From Caldilineaceae bacterium (GTDB taxonomy: Bacteria > Chloroflexota > Anaerolineae > Caldilineales > Caldilineaceae): 64,000 nt of DNA. Below are positions 35,066 through 44,750 of this stretch, piece by piece (positions within the stretch are counted from its first letter, which is position 1; each line of letters starts with the position of its first letter). Position numbers and translations under genes: made by a program. The notes beneath the pieces were generated by a model. It saw only the letters and a list, made by a program, of their open reading frames with translations, was not told the origin of the DNA and did not search any database. Location: the NCBI GenBank assembly GCA_020433455.1, contig JAGRCP010000008.1, positions 34,682-98,681 of the forward strand. The letters run 5' to 3'.

Positions 35066-35135
35066 TGTATAGCCTCCGGGAAGCTTCTCTCTGGGAACGG
35101 CGTATTCCCCGCAGACCTTCCGGAGGAACCTGTAT
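35066..35135 (+). repeat. Family I dispersed palindromic element, copy B
   Basis: A 70-bp element reading TGTATAGCCTCCGGGAAG at its left end and CTTCCGGAGGAACCTGTAT at its right end. It matches copies A, C and D. It lies in the 223-bp gap between the amylosucrase start and the methyltransferase stop. It is the only copy whose orientation does not follow the upstream gene (91 bp from that stop). Confidence 0.75.
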
Positions 35136-35225
35136 GGTTACAATGGGCGGGATTCAACCGGATTGCATAAGGTCGCGGGGCGCGTGACAGGTGAATAGTT
35201 GATGCGTGACGTACTCCGTTAGCGA

Positions 35226-36002
35226 TCACGCCTCGTCCTTGCGTGCCAGCAGAATCAACCGCTCGCTCCCGCTGTGATAGGGATCGCCGTCAAAGTCGCC
35301 CAGGATCGCCTCAACGGTGAAGCCCGCGGCGCGGAGCATCAGCTCGGCCTCGTTGGGCCAGAGGAAGCGTAGGATGAAGGGGCAAAGCGTGCGGCGACTC
35401 GTTCCGTCGGGCAGGAATTCTTCGTAGATGAAGAGCGTTTCCAGCGTTTGAGCCGCCCAATCGACCGTGCGCACGCTCCACTTGATAACGTCTGCGCTGG
35501 TTGATGCGCTGGTCCAGCGGTCGGCCAGTTCCTGTACGCCGTTCATTTCCGTGAGGCGGGCTACATCCGGGTTGAAGAAATCCAGCATGAGCAGACCGCC
35601 AGCCGCCAGATGGCGATGAACGTTCTGCAGCGTCTGGAGTTGCTCCCCCGGATCGGTCACGTGCATGAACGTGTTGCTGGTGGAGAAGGCGAAACGGAAG
35701 GTTCGCCCTTTCAAATCGGCCGTACGGAAATCGTCCTCGATCAGGGTGACCCGCTCGCGCCACGGCCGGCCGGCCAGCTTTTGCCGGGCCAGGGCCATGA
35801 GGTCCGGACTGACGTCCAGGCCGGTAACCTGGTGTCCCTGCTGGGCCAGGGGCAAGAGGACCCGGCCCGAGCCGCTGCCTAATTCCAGAATGGGGCCGCC
35901 CTCCTGCCGGGCCAGGGCCGCGATAAACGGGATATCGCGATCGTAGTCGCGATAATCATCGTCGTAAAAGCGCGCAATACGCGCAAGAGAGCTGGCGGTC
36001 AT
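35226..36002 (-). CDS. Class I SAM-dependent methyltransferase
   Basis: A 258-residue Rossmann-fold methyltransferase using S-adenosylmethionine. The start at 36002 (MTASSLARIARFYDDDYRDY) is preferred over an upstream in-frame start. Motif I is ILELGSGSGRVLLPLAQQG (about 37-56), motif post-I GLDVSPDLMALARQ (about 59-72), motif II LIEDDFRTADL and motif III LAAGGLLMLDFFNPD (about 130-145). An additional C-terminal beta stretch follows (FLPDGTSRRTLCPFILRFLW). The pattern resembles small-molecule methyltransferases. The substrate is not readable. No operon partner is clear. Confidence 0.85.
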   Translation of the reverse strand: MTASSLARIARFYDDDYRDYDRDIPFIAALARQEGGPILELGSGSGRVLLPLAQQGHQVTGLDVSPDLMALARQKLAGRPWRERVTLIEDDFRTADLKGRTFRFAFSTSNTFMHVTDPGEQLQTLQNVHRHLAAGGLLMLDFFNPDVARLTEMNGVQELADRWTSASTSADVIKWSVRTVDWAAQTLETLFIYEEFLPDGTSRRTLCPFILRFLWPNEAELMLRAAGFTVEAILGDFDGDPYHSGSERLILLARKDEA

Positions 36003-36171
36003 AGGACAGGCTCGCGGTCGGGTGCAGGGTGATTGGCGACAATGCGTTGGCGACGGCGGCATGACTTTACGGTCGCTCGCGGCGTAAGGCCCAAATCGTT
36101 CGGATGCCAGGCGCTTTACGCCGACGCACCTGAATCATAACGAATGATAATCCGTTCGCCAAAGCGCAATT

Positions 36172-36199
36172 TTGTTGGTGCGATCATATGAGCTATACT
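36172..36199 (+). promoter_or_regulatory. Candidate promoter of greA
   Basis: TTGTTG (36172-36177) is followed after 16 bp by TATACT (36194-36199). It lies about 280 bp upstream of the greA start, which implies a long leader. The rest of the 36003-36171 gap shows no gene. Confidence 0.45.
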
Positions 36200-36217
36200 T
36201 ATGCATTGTGACACAGA

Positions 36218-36251
36218 GCCGACCTACATGGCCCTCAGGCCCCAGGTCGGC
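36218..36251 (+). promoter_or_regulatory. Hairpin in the greA leader
   Basis: GCCGACCT (36218-36225) pairs with AGGTCGGC (36244-36251), and GGCC (36230-36233) with GGCC (36238-36241) inside. It lies about 20 bp after the predicted transcription start and 230 bp before greA. It may be a leader structure. No open reading frame of note is seen in the leader. Confidence 0.4.
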
Positions 36252-36479
36252 CATTGCTTTGTGGGCGCGAAGCGATTTTTTCTCCGCCGAACGGCGGTTT
36301 TGCATCTGTTCCATAACTGTCCAATTCGTGTGCTGATGTTTTCGTGTGAGCGCGGAAACCAATCCCTTTTTCCTATCGTTTAGGGTGTGTCGTCCTACGC
36401 ATCAATCGAGTTTGCCATTGCTGCCGGCTTGCTGTTGGACAGATCTACGTTTTGTGTTTTGAAGAGAGAGTTGAGTCGT

Positions 36480-36959
36480 ATGACAAACGAGAGAAGCAAG
36501 GTCTACCTTACCGCAGAAGGTCTGGCCAAAGTCAAGGAAGAGCTTGAGTATTTGACCGGCACGCGCCGGAGAGAGATTGCCCAGATGATCGCCGAAGCCA
36601 AAGCGGAAGGCGACATCAGCGAGAATGCGGGCTATGATGAGGCCAAGACCGCGCAGGGTTTTCTGGAAGGCCGCATCCGCGAGCTGGAAAATGTGCTCAA
36701 GCATGCCGAGGTTATCCAGGAAAGCAACGGTCCGGCTAACCGGGTTGATTTGGGCCGTACGGTGATCATCCGCGAGTCCGGTACGGAGTATGACGAGACG
36801 TATACTATCGTCGGCTCCATGGAAGCTGACCCCACTAATGGCCGCATCAGCAACGAGAGCCCCATGGGCAAGGCGCTGCTGGGTAAAAAGACCGGCGATG
36901 AAGCAATTGTGGCCTCACCCGCAGGCAATATCACCTTTGAAGTCATTCAAATAGAATAA
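36480..36959 (+). CDS. greA: Transcription elongation factor GreA
   Basis: Rescues backtracked RNA polymerase by stimulating RNA cleavage. The 159 residues from ATG 36480 (MTNERSKVYLTAEGLAKVKE) show the N-terminal coiled coil with the acidic tip residues (AKAEGDISENAGYDEAK, about 40-56) and the C-terminal FKBP-like domain (IRESGTEYDETYTIVGSMEA, GNITFEVIQIE). An in-frame extension of 31 residues upstream lacks family similarity. lysS follows after 105 bp, an arrangement seen in many bacteria. Confidence 0.96.
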   Translation: MTNERSKVYLTAEGLAKVKEELEYLTGTRRREIAQMIAEAKAEGDISENAGYDEAKTAQGFLEGRIRELENVLKHAEVIQESNGPANRVDLGRTVIIRESGTEYDETYTIVGSMEADPTNGRISNESPMGKALLGKKTGDEAIVASPAGNITFEVIQIE

Positions 36960-37064
36960 TCCTCCGCTGGCAGCGCGGGCGGATTTGCGCGGGAGATGGA
37001 AGGGTCTCCGCGCCCATCGGCTCCGCCTGCGCTGTCCGCGGCCTATTGACGTAAGGAAGCGGTT

Positions 37065-38612
37065 GTGACGGATTTGATGCAGGAGCTTTTCGCCCCGGAG
37101 AATCTGGGCGATCAGGAGCGGGCGCGACTGGCCAATTTGGAAGCTTTGCGCGCCGCGGATGTGGCGACGTATCCGGCCCGGGTAAAGCGCACCCATACCA
37201 TCGCCCAGGCCCGGGCGCTCTACGAACAGGGCGATGCCGGCGTTGAACCGGTGACGGTTACGGGGCGACTCAAGCGGATTCGCGTCATGGGCAAGATGAG
37301 CTTTGCCGACCTGGAAGACGGCAGCGGTCAGATCCAGCTCGTGGTCAAGCGTGATAATCTGCCCGAGGGTTGGTACAACAACATTTGGAAGAAGCTCATC
37401 GATTTGGGCGACTTCATCGGCGCGACGGGGCCGCTCATCGCCACCAAAACCGGCGAACTAAGCGTTGACGTGGTTGAGATCCAGTTTCTGGCCAAGGCGC
37501 TCAAGCCCATGCCCGACAAGTGGCACGGCGTTAAGGATGCCGAGACCCGCTACCGCCGGCGTTACGTGGACCTGCTGGCCAATCCGCCCGTACGCGATAT
37601 CTTTCGCACCCGGGCCGCGGTTTTACGCGCATTGCGGGAGTATCTGGACGGCGAAGGGTTTTTAGAGGTAGAGACGCCTATTCTCCAGCCCATTTACGGC
37701 GGTGCGGCGGCCCGGCCCTTCGTCACCCATCACAACCAATTGCATCAGGATCTCTACCTGCGCATCAGCTTTGAGCTGTACCTCAAGCGGCTGCTGGTGG
37801 GCGGGTATGACCGGGTTTACGAAATCGGGCGCGATTTTCGCAACGAAGGCGTTAGCTTTAAGCACAATCCCGAGTTTACGCAGCTGGAATTTTACGAAGC
37901 CTACGCCGACTATTATGACGTCATGCGCCGTACCGAAGAGATGATCGCCCACGTGGCGCGTCAGGTAACGGGCGGCACGGTGATTGAGTGGCAGGGTCAC
38001 GTCATCGATCTCACACCGCCCTGGACGCGCCTGCCTCTGCGTCAGGCCATCCTCGATGCCACGGGCATCGACTATGAAGCATACCCTGACGCGGCTTCCC
38101 TGGCCGACGCCATGCGCGCCATCGGGCATGAGCCTTCCGCGGACAGCAATTGGGGCAAGCTGGTGGACAGCCTCATGGCGAAGCACGTAGAGCCGAATCT
38201 GATTCAGCCCACCTTCCTCATCGACTATCCCCGGGATGTGAGCCCCCTGGCCAAGGCATCGGACGAAGACCCCCGTCAGGTGGAGCGCTTTGAGGGCTTC
38301 ATGGCGGGAATGGAAGTCTGCAACGCATTCAGCGAGCTGAATGATCCCATCGATCAGCTTCAGCGTTTTATTGACGAGAACTACCGGGCTGCGCACGGCG
38401 ATGATGAGGCCCACCCCGTTGATGTGGACTACATTGAGGCGCTCAGCTATGGGATGCCGCCTGCGGGCGGTTTCGGCATGGGCGTTGATCGCCTGACCAT
38501 GCTCTTTACGGATCGGGAGACGATCCGCGAGGTTCTGCTCTTTCCTCACCTGCGCTCTTCAGACAGTAAGGCTGAGGTTGCGGCGGAAGCCGAAGTTGAT
38601 GAGGCTGATTAG
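37065..38612 (+). CDS. lysS: Lysyl-tRNA synthetase, class II
   Basis: Charges tRNA-Lys with lysine. The 515 residues start at GTG 37065, after AAGGA. The anticodon-binding OB fold is at about 60-165 (VTVTGRLKRIRVMGKMSFAD). Motif 1 is around LREYLDGEGFLEVETPILQP (about 190-210), motif 2 VYEIGRDFRNEGVSFKHNPE (about 250-270) and motif 3 GFGMGVDRLTMLFTDRETIR (about 470-490). Length and motifs are normal. The Ala/Glu-rich tail after residue 500 is an add-on. Confidence 0.96.
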   Translation: MTDLMQELFAPENLGDQERARLANLEALRAADVATYPARVKRTHTIAQARALYEQGDAGVEPVTVTGRLKRIRVMGKMSFADLEDGSGQIQLVVKRDNLPEGWYNNIWKKLIDLGDFIGATGPLIATKTGELSVDVVEIQFLAKALKPMPDKWHGVKDAETRYRRRYVDLLANPPVRDIFRTRAAVLRALREYLDGEGFLEVETPILQPIYGGAAARPFVTHHNQLHQDLYLRISFELYLKRLLVGGYDRVYEIGRDFRNEGVSFKHNPEFTQLEFYEAYADYYDVMRRTEEMIAHVARQVTGGTVIEWQGHVIDLTPPWTRLPLRQAILDATGIDYEAYPDAASLADAMRAIGHEPSADSNWGKLVDSLMAKHVEPNLIQPTFLIDYPRDVSPLAKASDEDPRQVERFEGFMAGMEVCNAFSELNDPIDQLQRFIDENYRAAHGDDEAHPVDVDYIEALSYGMPPAGGFGMGVDRLTMLFTDRETIREVLLFPHLRSSDSKAEVAAEAEVDEAD

Positions 38613-39118
38613 CGTAGGCTTTGCACAATTATGGTCGGTTTCGAGAAAAAACTGCGAAAAATGAATGACATGACAGCGCTTGATTCTGAACGTCATCCAC
38701 CAATATCCGCTGTAGATTACTTGAGTCGGCCTGAAATCGACTGAACCATCGGCAAAACCGGCGCGATTGCGGCTGTTTTGCTGGCCCCGATCGAATTCAC
38801 CGAGTGAATTGCCAATTTGGACGCCAATTTCGCTGTTCCTTGGGCAGATTCGCCACATCAATTCGAATTCAGCCATTCATTTTTGACGATTTTTGGACGG
38901 ATCAGCCTCCAGTTGCACAAAAGTTACGTTAACGGTGTATGTCGCCATGTTGGGTGATGGCTTGGCCGCAACCTTCTACGGAATTATGGATGAGGAATTG
39001 TTGCAAAGTACTTTCGTGGTTTCCGAAGGTGTTGAATATGAGGACAATGCATTCGCCTGTAGTCAATTTCTTCGGAGTGGTTCGTGCTTGAGGTTTCACT
39101 CAAGCAGCATAGCAAATA
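38613..39118. other. Non-coding, lower-GC region between lysS and tRNA-Pro
   Basis: More than 500 bases without a supported gene. It looks less GC-rich than the flanks. Open frames of about 100 codons on either strand have no ribosome binding site and no recognisable protein pattern. A small stem (CTTGAG at 39087-39092 with CTCAAG at 39099-39104) precedes the tRNA terminator. It may be a decayed gene or inserted sequence, but no transposase motif or inverted ends were found. Confidence 0.5.
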
Positions 39119-39125
39119 AAAAAGA

Positions 39126-39141
39126 GCAGCCATTTGGCTGC
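39126..39141 (-). terminator. Intrinsic terminator of tRNA-Pro
   Basis: GCAGCCA (39126-39132) pairs with TGGCTGC (39135-39141). On the minus strand the stem is followed by CTCTTTTTTATTTG, a classic T-run. It is only 9 bp from the tRNA 3' end. Confidence 0.9.
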
Positions 39142-39147
39142 CCTTTT

Positions 39148-39224
<77 letters not shown>

Positions 39225-39236
39225 AGACCGTCGAGT

Positions 39237-39265
39237 AGTATAGCGTGTAGAGAAAAAAAAGTAAA
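39237..39265 (-). promoter_or_regulatory. Promoter of tRNA-Pro
   Basis: On the minus strand TTTACT (39265-39260) is followed after 17 bp by TATACT (39242-39237), 12 bp before the tRNA 5' end. Confidence 0.65.
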
Positions 39266-39385
39266 ATTTACTGTACAATGCGGATGCGTTCCCGATTGGA
39301 GATACTTCCCTCTGAGACAGCATAATTTGAATGGGGCGACTTTGGCCGCCGGCCCGATTAAATGCATTGAATTCACGAATCTGCT

Positions 39386-39415
39386 TTGCAGCCGATTTTG
39401 TAACTATGCTATAAT
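39386..39415 (+). promoter_or_regulatory. Promoter of the bifunctional-nuclease-family gene
   Basis: TTGCAG (39386-39391), an 18-bp spacer and TATAAT (39410-39415) with an extended -10 (TGC before it). It is about 88 bp upstream of the gene start. The remaining gap shows nothing else. Confidence 0.65.
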
Positions 39416-39502
39416 CGCGTCCAGCATTCGATTTTATGAAGCCTCTAAACGCTGTCCGACAGAGTACGCTTTTCCCCGGATGGCGCTGTCAGGAGAAACG
39501 GT

Positions 39503-40027
39503 ATGATAGAAGTTACTATTGACAGCATACGCGTAAGTCTCATGTCTCAGCATCGCATTGTCGTCCTGAAGGAGATAGAAGGCGAGCGCTTTCTTCCCAT
39601 CTGGATCGGCCCTTTTGAAGCCGATGCTATCACGCTTCAGCTACAGGGGATGGAGGCGCCGCGCCCCCTCACCCACGACCTCCTCAAGTCCGTGCTGGAG
39701 CGGTTGGGCGGCGAAGTGCGCCACATCCTGATCAACGGGTTGGAGAAGAATACCTATTACGCCCGGATCGTTCTGAACGTAGACGGTGATACGGTGGAAA
39801 TCGACAGCCGGCCCAGCGATGCGATTGCTTTGGCCGTGCGCGCCGGTGCGCCGGTTTACGTTGCGGAAGACGTTATGGATCAGGCGGGCATGCAGCCGGA
39901 AGAAGAAGTCGATTTGAACGATGAGGAGAGCGACTTCGAGCATGTCGAGATGGAGGAGGGCAAGGACCTGGGCGCATTTTCCGATTTCGTCGAAGGACTG
40001 GATTTGGATACGCTGCTGGGCAATTAG
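39503..40027 (+). CDS. Bifunctional nuclease family protein (DUF151)
   Basis: A 174-residue member of the BFN/DUF151 family. Characterised members are reported to have DNase/RNase activity. The start ATG 39503 has AGGAG upstream. Family signatures are [20 protein letters not shown] (about 20-40), [20 protein letters not shown] (about 40-60) and [20 protein letters not shown] (about 91-110). The C-terminal 50 residues are acidic (UVR-like or tail region). It precedes dnaB, from which it is separated by a terminator-like hairpin. Confidence 0.92.
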   Translation: MIEVTIDSIRVSLMSQHRIVVLKEIEGERFLPIWIGPFEADAITLQLQGMEAPRPLTHDLLKSVLERLGGEVRHILINGLEKNTYYARIVLNVDGDTVEIDSRPSDAIALAVRAGAPVYVAEDVMDQAGMQPEEEVDLNDEESDFEHVEMEEGKDLGAFSDFVEGLDLDTLLGN

Positions 40028-40061
40028 CCAAAACTAAACAGGAACCAACCGTAATGCAAAG

Positions 40062-40100
40062 ACGGCGGGCCGTGTGCGTAACATGGCGCCGCCGTTTTTT
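40062..40100 (+). terminator. Intrinsic terminator after the DUF151 gene
   Basis: ACGGCGG (40062-40068) pairs with CCGCCGT (40089-40095), with an inner GCC/GGC pair, followed by six T (40095-40100). It lies 35 bp after the stop. Confidence 0.8.
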
Positions 40101-40192
40101 CGCCCCCCGCTCGGCTGGAACGAATTCAGCCCCCGCTATTCTCTCTCACCAACTTTTTCGCACCATGCCGGATTCGACATACCGATTGACTT

Positions 40193-41551
40193 ATGAGCGA
40201 TTATCAAGATACCCCTTTGAAAACGACGCCGGCCAATATTGAGGCCGAGCGGGCCGTGCTCGGTTCGCTGCTCATCGACCCTGATGCGGTGATCAAAATC
40301 GCCAATTTTGTGCGCCCCAGCGATTTCTTCCGCGAGCGTCATCAACTGCTCTACGATGCCATGCTGACGCTGAATGAGCAGAACGAACCCATCGACTATC
40401 TTACCCTCGTCAATCTGATGGAAGAGCGCAATCAGCTCGATGACGTGGGCGGCCCCGCTTACATCACCGAGCTGATCAACAGTACGCCTACTTCCATGCA
40501 CGTGGATCATTATGCAGGCATCGTGGAGAAGACGGCTGTCCTCCGGCGTCTGATCAACGCGGCGGGGACCATTGCCGAGCTGGCCTACGACGAGAAGAAT
40601 GAGGTCAGCGAAGTCGTTGATCGGGCCGAGCAGATCATTTTCGGCGTCACCGAAAGTCGCATCCACCGGGATTTGACGCCTATCCGGGCCATCATGACCA
40701 ATGTAGTGGATCGCATCGACTTCTTGGCCCGCAATCAGGACACGCTTATGGGCGTGCCCACGGGCTTTACCCTGATTGACCGCATGTTGGGCGGTTTTCA
40801 GAAGAGCGATTTGATTATCCTGGCGGGACGGCCCGGCATGGGCAAGACCAGCTTTGCGATTTCCGTGGCCCAGAACGCGGCCACTCGCTTCAATGCCCGG
40901 GTCGCCGTCTTTAGTTTGGAAATGAGCAACGAGCAGCTTGTCCAGCGCCTGTTGGCCATGGAGACGGCTATCGACAGCCACCGGCTGCGTTTGGGGCAGG
41001 TCTACGATGAGGAATGGCCCATGCTGCTGGAAGCGGCGAATAAGCTGGCCGACACTAAAATCTTTATCGACGATACGCCCGCGGCTTCCGTGACCGAAAT
41101 TCGTACCAAAGCCCGACGCCTCTATGCCGAGCACGGACTGGATATGATCCTCATCGATTATATGCAGCTCATGTCGGGACAGACCGGGCGCAGTGAAAAT
41201 CGCCAGCAGGAGATCAGCTACATCAGCCGTTCGCTCAAGGGATTGGCCCGGGAACTCAACGTCCCCGTGCTTGCCCTCAGCCAGCTTAGCCGCGCGGTAG
41301 AGAGCCGCGCCGACAAGCGCCCCATGCTCAGCGATCTGCGCGAGAGTGGGTCAATTGAGCAGGATGCGGATGTGGTGCTTTTTATCTATCGTGAGGACTA
41401 CTACATCGAAGATACGGACCGGCAAAATATTGCGGACGTGATCGTGGCCAAACACCGCCACGGCTCCACGGGCACGATCAGCCTCTTCTTCCGCAAGGAG
41501 TTAACCCAGTTCCGGGATTTGGAAATCCAGCGCACGGAACTGGAATATTAA
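40193..41551 (+). CDS. dnaB: Replicative DNA helicase DnaB
   Basis: Hexameric helicase that moves 5' to 3' on the lagging strand and recruits primase. The 452 residues hold the N-terminal helical domain ([20 protein letters not shown], about 11-30; [18 protein letters not shown]), then the RecA-like domain with Walker [12 protein letters not shown] (about 216-226), [11 protein letters not shown], Walker B region [13 protein letters not shown] (about 319-331) and [20 protein letters not shown] (about 358-377). No intein is present. Confidence 0.97.
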   Translation: MSDYQDTPLKTTPANIEAERAVLGSLLIDPDAVIKIANFVRPSDFFRERHQLLYDAMLTLNEQNEPIDYLTLVNLMEERNQLDDVGGPAYITELINSTPTSMHVDHYAGIVEKTAVLRRLINAAGTIAELAYDEKNEVSEVVDRAEQIIFGVTESRIHRDLTPIRAIMTNVVDRIDFLARNQDTLMGVPTGFTLIDRMLGGFQKSDLIILAGRPGMGKTSFAISVAQNAATRFNARVAVFSLEMSNEQLVQRLLAMETAIDSHRLRLGQVYDEEWPMLLEAANKLADTKIFIDDTPAASVTEIRTKARRLYAEHGLDMILIDYMQLMSGQTGRSENRQQEISYISRSLKGLARELNVPVLALSQLSRAVESRADKRPMLSDLRESGSIEQDADVVLFIYREDYYIEDTDRQNIADVIVAKHRHGSTGTISLFFRKELTQFRDLEIQRTELEY

Positions 41552-41643
41552 AAAAGGCTCTTCGATTGTCTGCGCGGCCGTTCTTTGACGCGTAACAAGT
41601 GATGCGTGACGCTGATTGAGCCTGATTTTACGCATGATGGTCC

Positions 41644-42471
41644 TTATTTTTGGCAATGCGGGCAATAGTGGGTGCTGCGCTGGGCGATGACGATGCGGCG
41701 AATGGGCGTGCCGCAGACGGGGCACGGTTCGCCCGTACGGCGGAAAACATTGTGCTCCAGCTGAAAGCCGCCTTGCTCGCCGCCGGGTCGCAGGTAGTTT
41801 TGCAGCGCACTGTCGCCCAGGCTGCTGCCCCGCAGCTCGATGGCGCGACCGAGCACCTGCCGCACGCTATCCCGGACGGCCCGAAGCTCGGCTTCATTTA
41901 GATCGCCGCCCGGTCGTTGCGGCGCAATTTGCGCCAAAAAGAGCGCTTCATCGGCGTAGATGTTGCCCACGCCCGCCACGATGCTCTGATCCAGCAAGAG
42001 CCCCTTGACGGCTGCCCGGCGTCCTGCCAGGCGCTTCCCCAATTCTGCAACTGAAAATTCATCGGCAAAGGGCTCCGGCCCCAGCTTGGCCAGGACCGGT
42101 TGCGTATCGGCGACGAGCCAGATACGGCCGAACTTACGCGTGTCGTGAAAGTGGAGCTGCCGGCCGTCATCCAACCCGAACCGTACGTGGGTATGGCGAT
42201 CCGCTTCGGCGTCTCCGGGCTTGACCTGGAGCTTGCCCGTCATGCGCAAGTGGACGATGAGCGTGTCGCCGCTTTCCATGCCCAGCAACATATATTTGCC
42301 CCGGCGATGAAAGCGGGCAAAGCACTGTCCGGTCGCCATGGCGGGGAAGGCGTCAGCATGGGGCGCAGCAATGGTGCGCGGCCAAGTCACCGCGGCCCCT
42401 GTGATGGTGCGCCCGCGCAGTTCGGGCTCCAGCTCGCGTACGTAGGTTTCAACTTCCGGCAGTTCCGGCAT
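41644..42471 (-). CDS. mutM: Formamidopyrimidine-DNA glycosylase
   Basis: Excises 8-oxoguanine and other oxidised bases and cleaves the abasic site. ATG at 42471 places Pro2-Glu3 correctly (MPELPEVETYVRELEPELRG); Pro2 is the catalytic nucleophile. The 275 residues end in the zinc finger CPVCGTPIRRIVIAQRSTHY followed by CPHCQK. Further marks are FHRRGKYMLL (Lys about 58), VHLRMTGKL (about 73) and LLDQSIVAGVGNIYADEALF with the H2TH motif (about 160-180). Confidence 0.96.
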   Translation of the reverse strand: MPELPEVETYVRELEPELRGRTITGAAVTWPRTIAAPHADAFPAMATGQCFARFHRRGKYMLLGMESGDTLIVHLRMTGKLQVKPGDAEADRHTHVRFGLDDGRQLHFHDTRKFGRIWLVADTQPVLAKLGPEPFADEFSVAELGKRLAGRRAAVKGLLLDQSIVAGVGNIYADEALFLAQIAPQRPGGDLNEAELRAVRDSVRQVLGRAIELRGSSLGDSALQNYLRPGGEQGGFQLEHNVFRRTGEPCPVCGTPIRRIVIAQRSTHYCPHCQK

Positions 42472-42512
42472 GGGCAAGATTGTTTTGCGGTAGATTGGCG
42501 TGACGGGGACGG

Positions 42513-43622
42513 TTAGGATGCGGCCGTGCGGGAGCGACTCATGAGCCAGAGCGCAGCAAAGAGTACGGCCAAAGTCAGTGCGACGATCTGCACGTAGCGC
42601 AAGGGCGATTGATCCGTGCCGAAAGCGGAATCTTCCTGACCGGGCATCACGCTGACTTCTTTGGCGGCCGCGACTGAGGCGCTTGTCGCGGCAACGCTGC
42701 TCTCTTCGCCCATTTGCGGGGCTGTTGTGTCGGCTACGCCGGCCGTTGATTCCTCAGCCATCGATTCATCCGCCGCGGTCAGTTCGGCGGCCGCCGCCGA
42801 GTCGGCCTGTCCGGCGGCTATGACGACGGGTTCGGCTGCGGCGGGTTCGGCTGCGCTGGATTCCAGTTGCGCGCGCTCTGCCTCATCTTCTGCCGCGGGG
42901 ACGGCGGCGGCGAGGACTTCCTCGTCGTTGGTTGCAGCCGGCCCTGCCGCATAAGCGGCGGCGTCTGTCTCCAGGCTCTCTGTGGTGAAAACAGGGGCGT
43001 CGCCCAAGAGCGTTTCCGCCGTTTCAGTGCCCTCCTGCATGGAGCGCAGCGCGACAAACGTCGCCGTTCCCTGCGCGGTTTCCGCCTCATCTGACACGGC
43101 GCCGGCGTCGGCCGGCTCCTGGGCGCTGCTCTGCTTGGCAACGACTTGCTCTACCGGCTGTGGTGCAGCGGCTATTTCGGCCGACGCGGCAGGCCGTCCA
43201 TTGGCGATGATGTCGGTTGATGACCCGGGCGTGAAGCTGCCCAAAGCGGCAAGGATGAGGAAAGAGGCGAAGCTGGCCGTGGCAAAATTGCGCATGAGGG
43301 GGCTGCCTGCCTGGAAAAAACTCTGAATCGTCGTCCAAACGGACGTCCGTTCGTTTTCCTGATCGTTGCTTGCACGCGTCCCGGACGCGGCGCTTTTGTA
43401 TACCATGGCGGGCGTCAGCGCGAAGGAGCGGGGCGTTTGCAGTTCCGGCAGCTTGTTCAGCAGCGTAACCGTGAGGCGCAGGGTTTCCAGGCGCCAGGCT
43501 ACTTCAGCATCCTCCGCCATGGCTGCTTCGACCAGGGCGCGTTCCTGTGGGGTGACGGCGTCGTCCAGATATGCGGACAGCAGTTCTTCGGAAATAGGGG
43601 TGGGTTGCGACGAATTCATCAT
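42513..43622 (-). CDS. Anti-sigma-factor-like membrane protein
   Basis: A 369-residue protein downstream of an ECF sigma gene, so it is probably the membrane regulator that binds that sigma factor. The N-terminal cytoplasmic region (SEELLSAYLDDAVTPQERAL ... DAEVAWRLETLR, about 10-48) resembles the sigma-binding helices of RsiW/ChrR-type anti-sigmas but lacks the zinc-binding HxxxCxxC. A hydrophobic segment lies at about 113-130 (NFATASFASFLILAALGSF). A long Ala/Glu-rich, presumably extracytoplasmic region follows (about 135-335), then a second helix near the end (VQIVALTLAVLFAALWLM). Function is inferred from context. Confidence 0.78.
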   Translation of the reverse strand: MMNSSQPTPISEELLSAYLDDAVTPQERALVEAAMAEDAEVAWRLETLRLTVTLLNKLPELQTPRSFALTPAMVYKSAASGTRASNDQENERTSVWTTIQSFFQAGSPLMRNFATASFASFLILAALGSFTPGSSTDIIANGRPAASAEIAAAPQPVEQVVAKQSSAQEPADAGAVSDEAETAQGTATFVALRSMQEGTETAETLLGDAPVFTTESLETDAAAYAAGPAATNDEEVLAAAVPAAEDEAERAQLESSAAEPAAAEPVVIAAGQADSAAAAELTAADESMAEESTAGVADTTAPQMGEESSVAATSASVAAAKEVSVMPGQEDSAFGTDQSPLRYVQIVALTLAVLFAALWLMSRSRTAAS

Positions 43623-43773
43623 GCCGATTAGCGTTTAATTTCTGGTCAAGACAATTAGTTCCACCTTGGAACGATGGAATAATTATGAAAAGTTCCCAAT
43701 TTTTTAACTTTATCCGCGTTCTGCGCTTTGAAGCCGACCTGGACCAAAATCAGACGGGTTCATGACGCTTGCA

Positions 43774-44385
43774 CTATGCAGTAGGACGGAATGCGGAGGG
43801 CAATAGTTCCGGATTCGCCAACAAGTAGTCGCGTAGCTTGCCCCGGGCGCGGCTGATGCGCGATTTGACGGTGCCCATGGGCACGCCGGTAATCTCGCAA
43901 ATTTCTTCGTATGCGTAGCCGTGAACGTCACAGAGCAGGATCACAATGCGCTGGTCTTCGGGCAGCGTCGCGATCGCCTGGTCTATCAGCCTGTTCAACT
44001 CCATGCGCTCGGCATACTCCCCGGGAGATTCCGCCCGGTCTATGAAGTAGGGCGCATGTTCATCGCTTTCCGCGAGATCGTTCAGGTTATCGGTGTTCTG
44101 CCGTTTGCGCGCGCGAAGGGTGTCGTAGCAGGTGTTGGTGACAATGCGCATGAGCCAGCTTTTGAAGCTGCCGCCGCGGAAGGTTTTGAGGGCGCGGAAA
44201 GCCTTGATGAAGCTTTCCTGCACCGCATCCGTCGCCTGCTCCTGATTCTGCAACATGCGATAGGCGACGCTATAGGCCAGGCGCTCGTACGTTTCAACCA
44301 GACGGTTAAACGCGTTGATGTCATCATGGAGCGCCTGTTGGATAATTGCTTCTTCTTCTGTAGCGTTCAGGGCAGCGTGGCTCAC
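43774..44385 (-). CDS. ECF-type RNA polymerase sigma factor
   Basis: A 203-residue group 4 sigma factor that directs RNA polymerase to stress- or envelope-related promoters. Region 2 is at about 20-85 (FNRLVETYERLAYSVAYRML, QEQATDAVQESFIKAFRAL, FRGGSFKSWLMRIVTNTCYD), a linker with an acidic patch follows, and region 4 is at about 135-185 (LPEDQRIVILLCDVHGYAYE then EICEITGVPMGTVKSRISRA). The start at 44385 is GTG; no strong ribosome binding site is seen. The anti-sigma-like gene follows after 151 bp on the same strand, the usual order. Confidence 0.93.
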   Translation of the reverse strand: MSHAALNATEEEAIIQQALHDDINAFNRLVETYERLAYSVAYRMLQNQEQATDAVQESFIKAFRALKTFRGGSFKSWLMRIVTNTCYDTLRARKRQNTDNLNDLAESDEHAPYFIDRAESPGEYAERMELNRLIDQAIATLPEDQRIVILLCDVHGYAYEEICEITGVPMGTVKSRISRARGKLRDYLLANPELLPSAFRPTA

Positions 44386-44440
44386 GACAGTTGCTTGAAT
44401 AAGTGTTTCGGTCTGATATGCAAAAAGAAAGGCCGATCAT

Positions 44441-44469
44441 TTGACGATTTCCCGGCCTGTCGGTATACT
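44441..44469 (+). promoter_or_regulatory. Strong promoter of tRNA-Leu
   Basis: TTGACG (44441-44446), a 17-bp spacer and TATACT (44464-44469), ending 43 bp before the tRNA 5' end. Confidence 0.75.
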
Positions 44470-44512
44470 CATTTTTACGCTTGCGGGCGGAAACGCCTGC
44501 TGATTATACTGG

Positions 44513-44594
<82 letters not shown>

Positions 44595-44750
44595 TTCTGG
44601 CACAGGATTCGTCTTGTGCTTTCTTTGTGCCCTTTCTTGCGCCGCCGCCCAGACGGCAGCGTGTTTCGCCCGCCGGTAATTGAAACCAATTGCTGAATCG
44701 GTGCGTTATGTAGCAGAATTATAACAGGAACGGGCCCGATACAAAAGCAA

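Noticed and set aside
38559..38876. Minus-strand open frame of 105 codons in the gap after lysS
   Set aside because: It overlaps the lysS 3' end, has no start signal, and shows no recognisable domain; could be decayed sequence but is not supported as a gene.
43661..43673. Possible ECF promoter or hairpin (TTCCACCTTGGAA) between the sigma and anti-sigma genes
   Set aside because: Only a 5-bp palindrome; the expected -10 element at correct spacing was not found.
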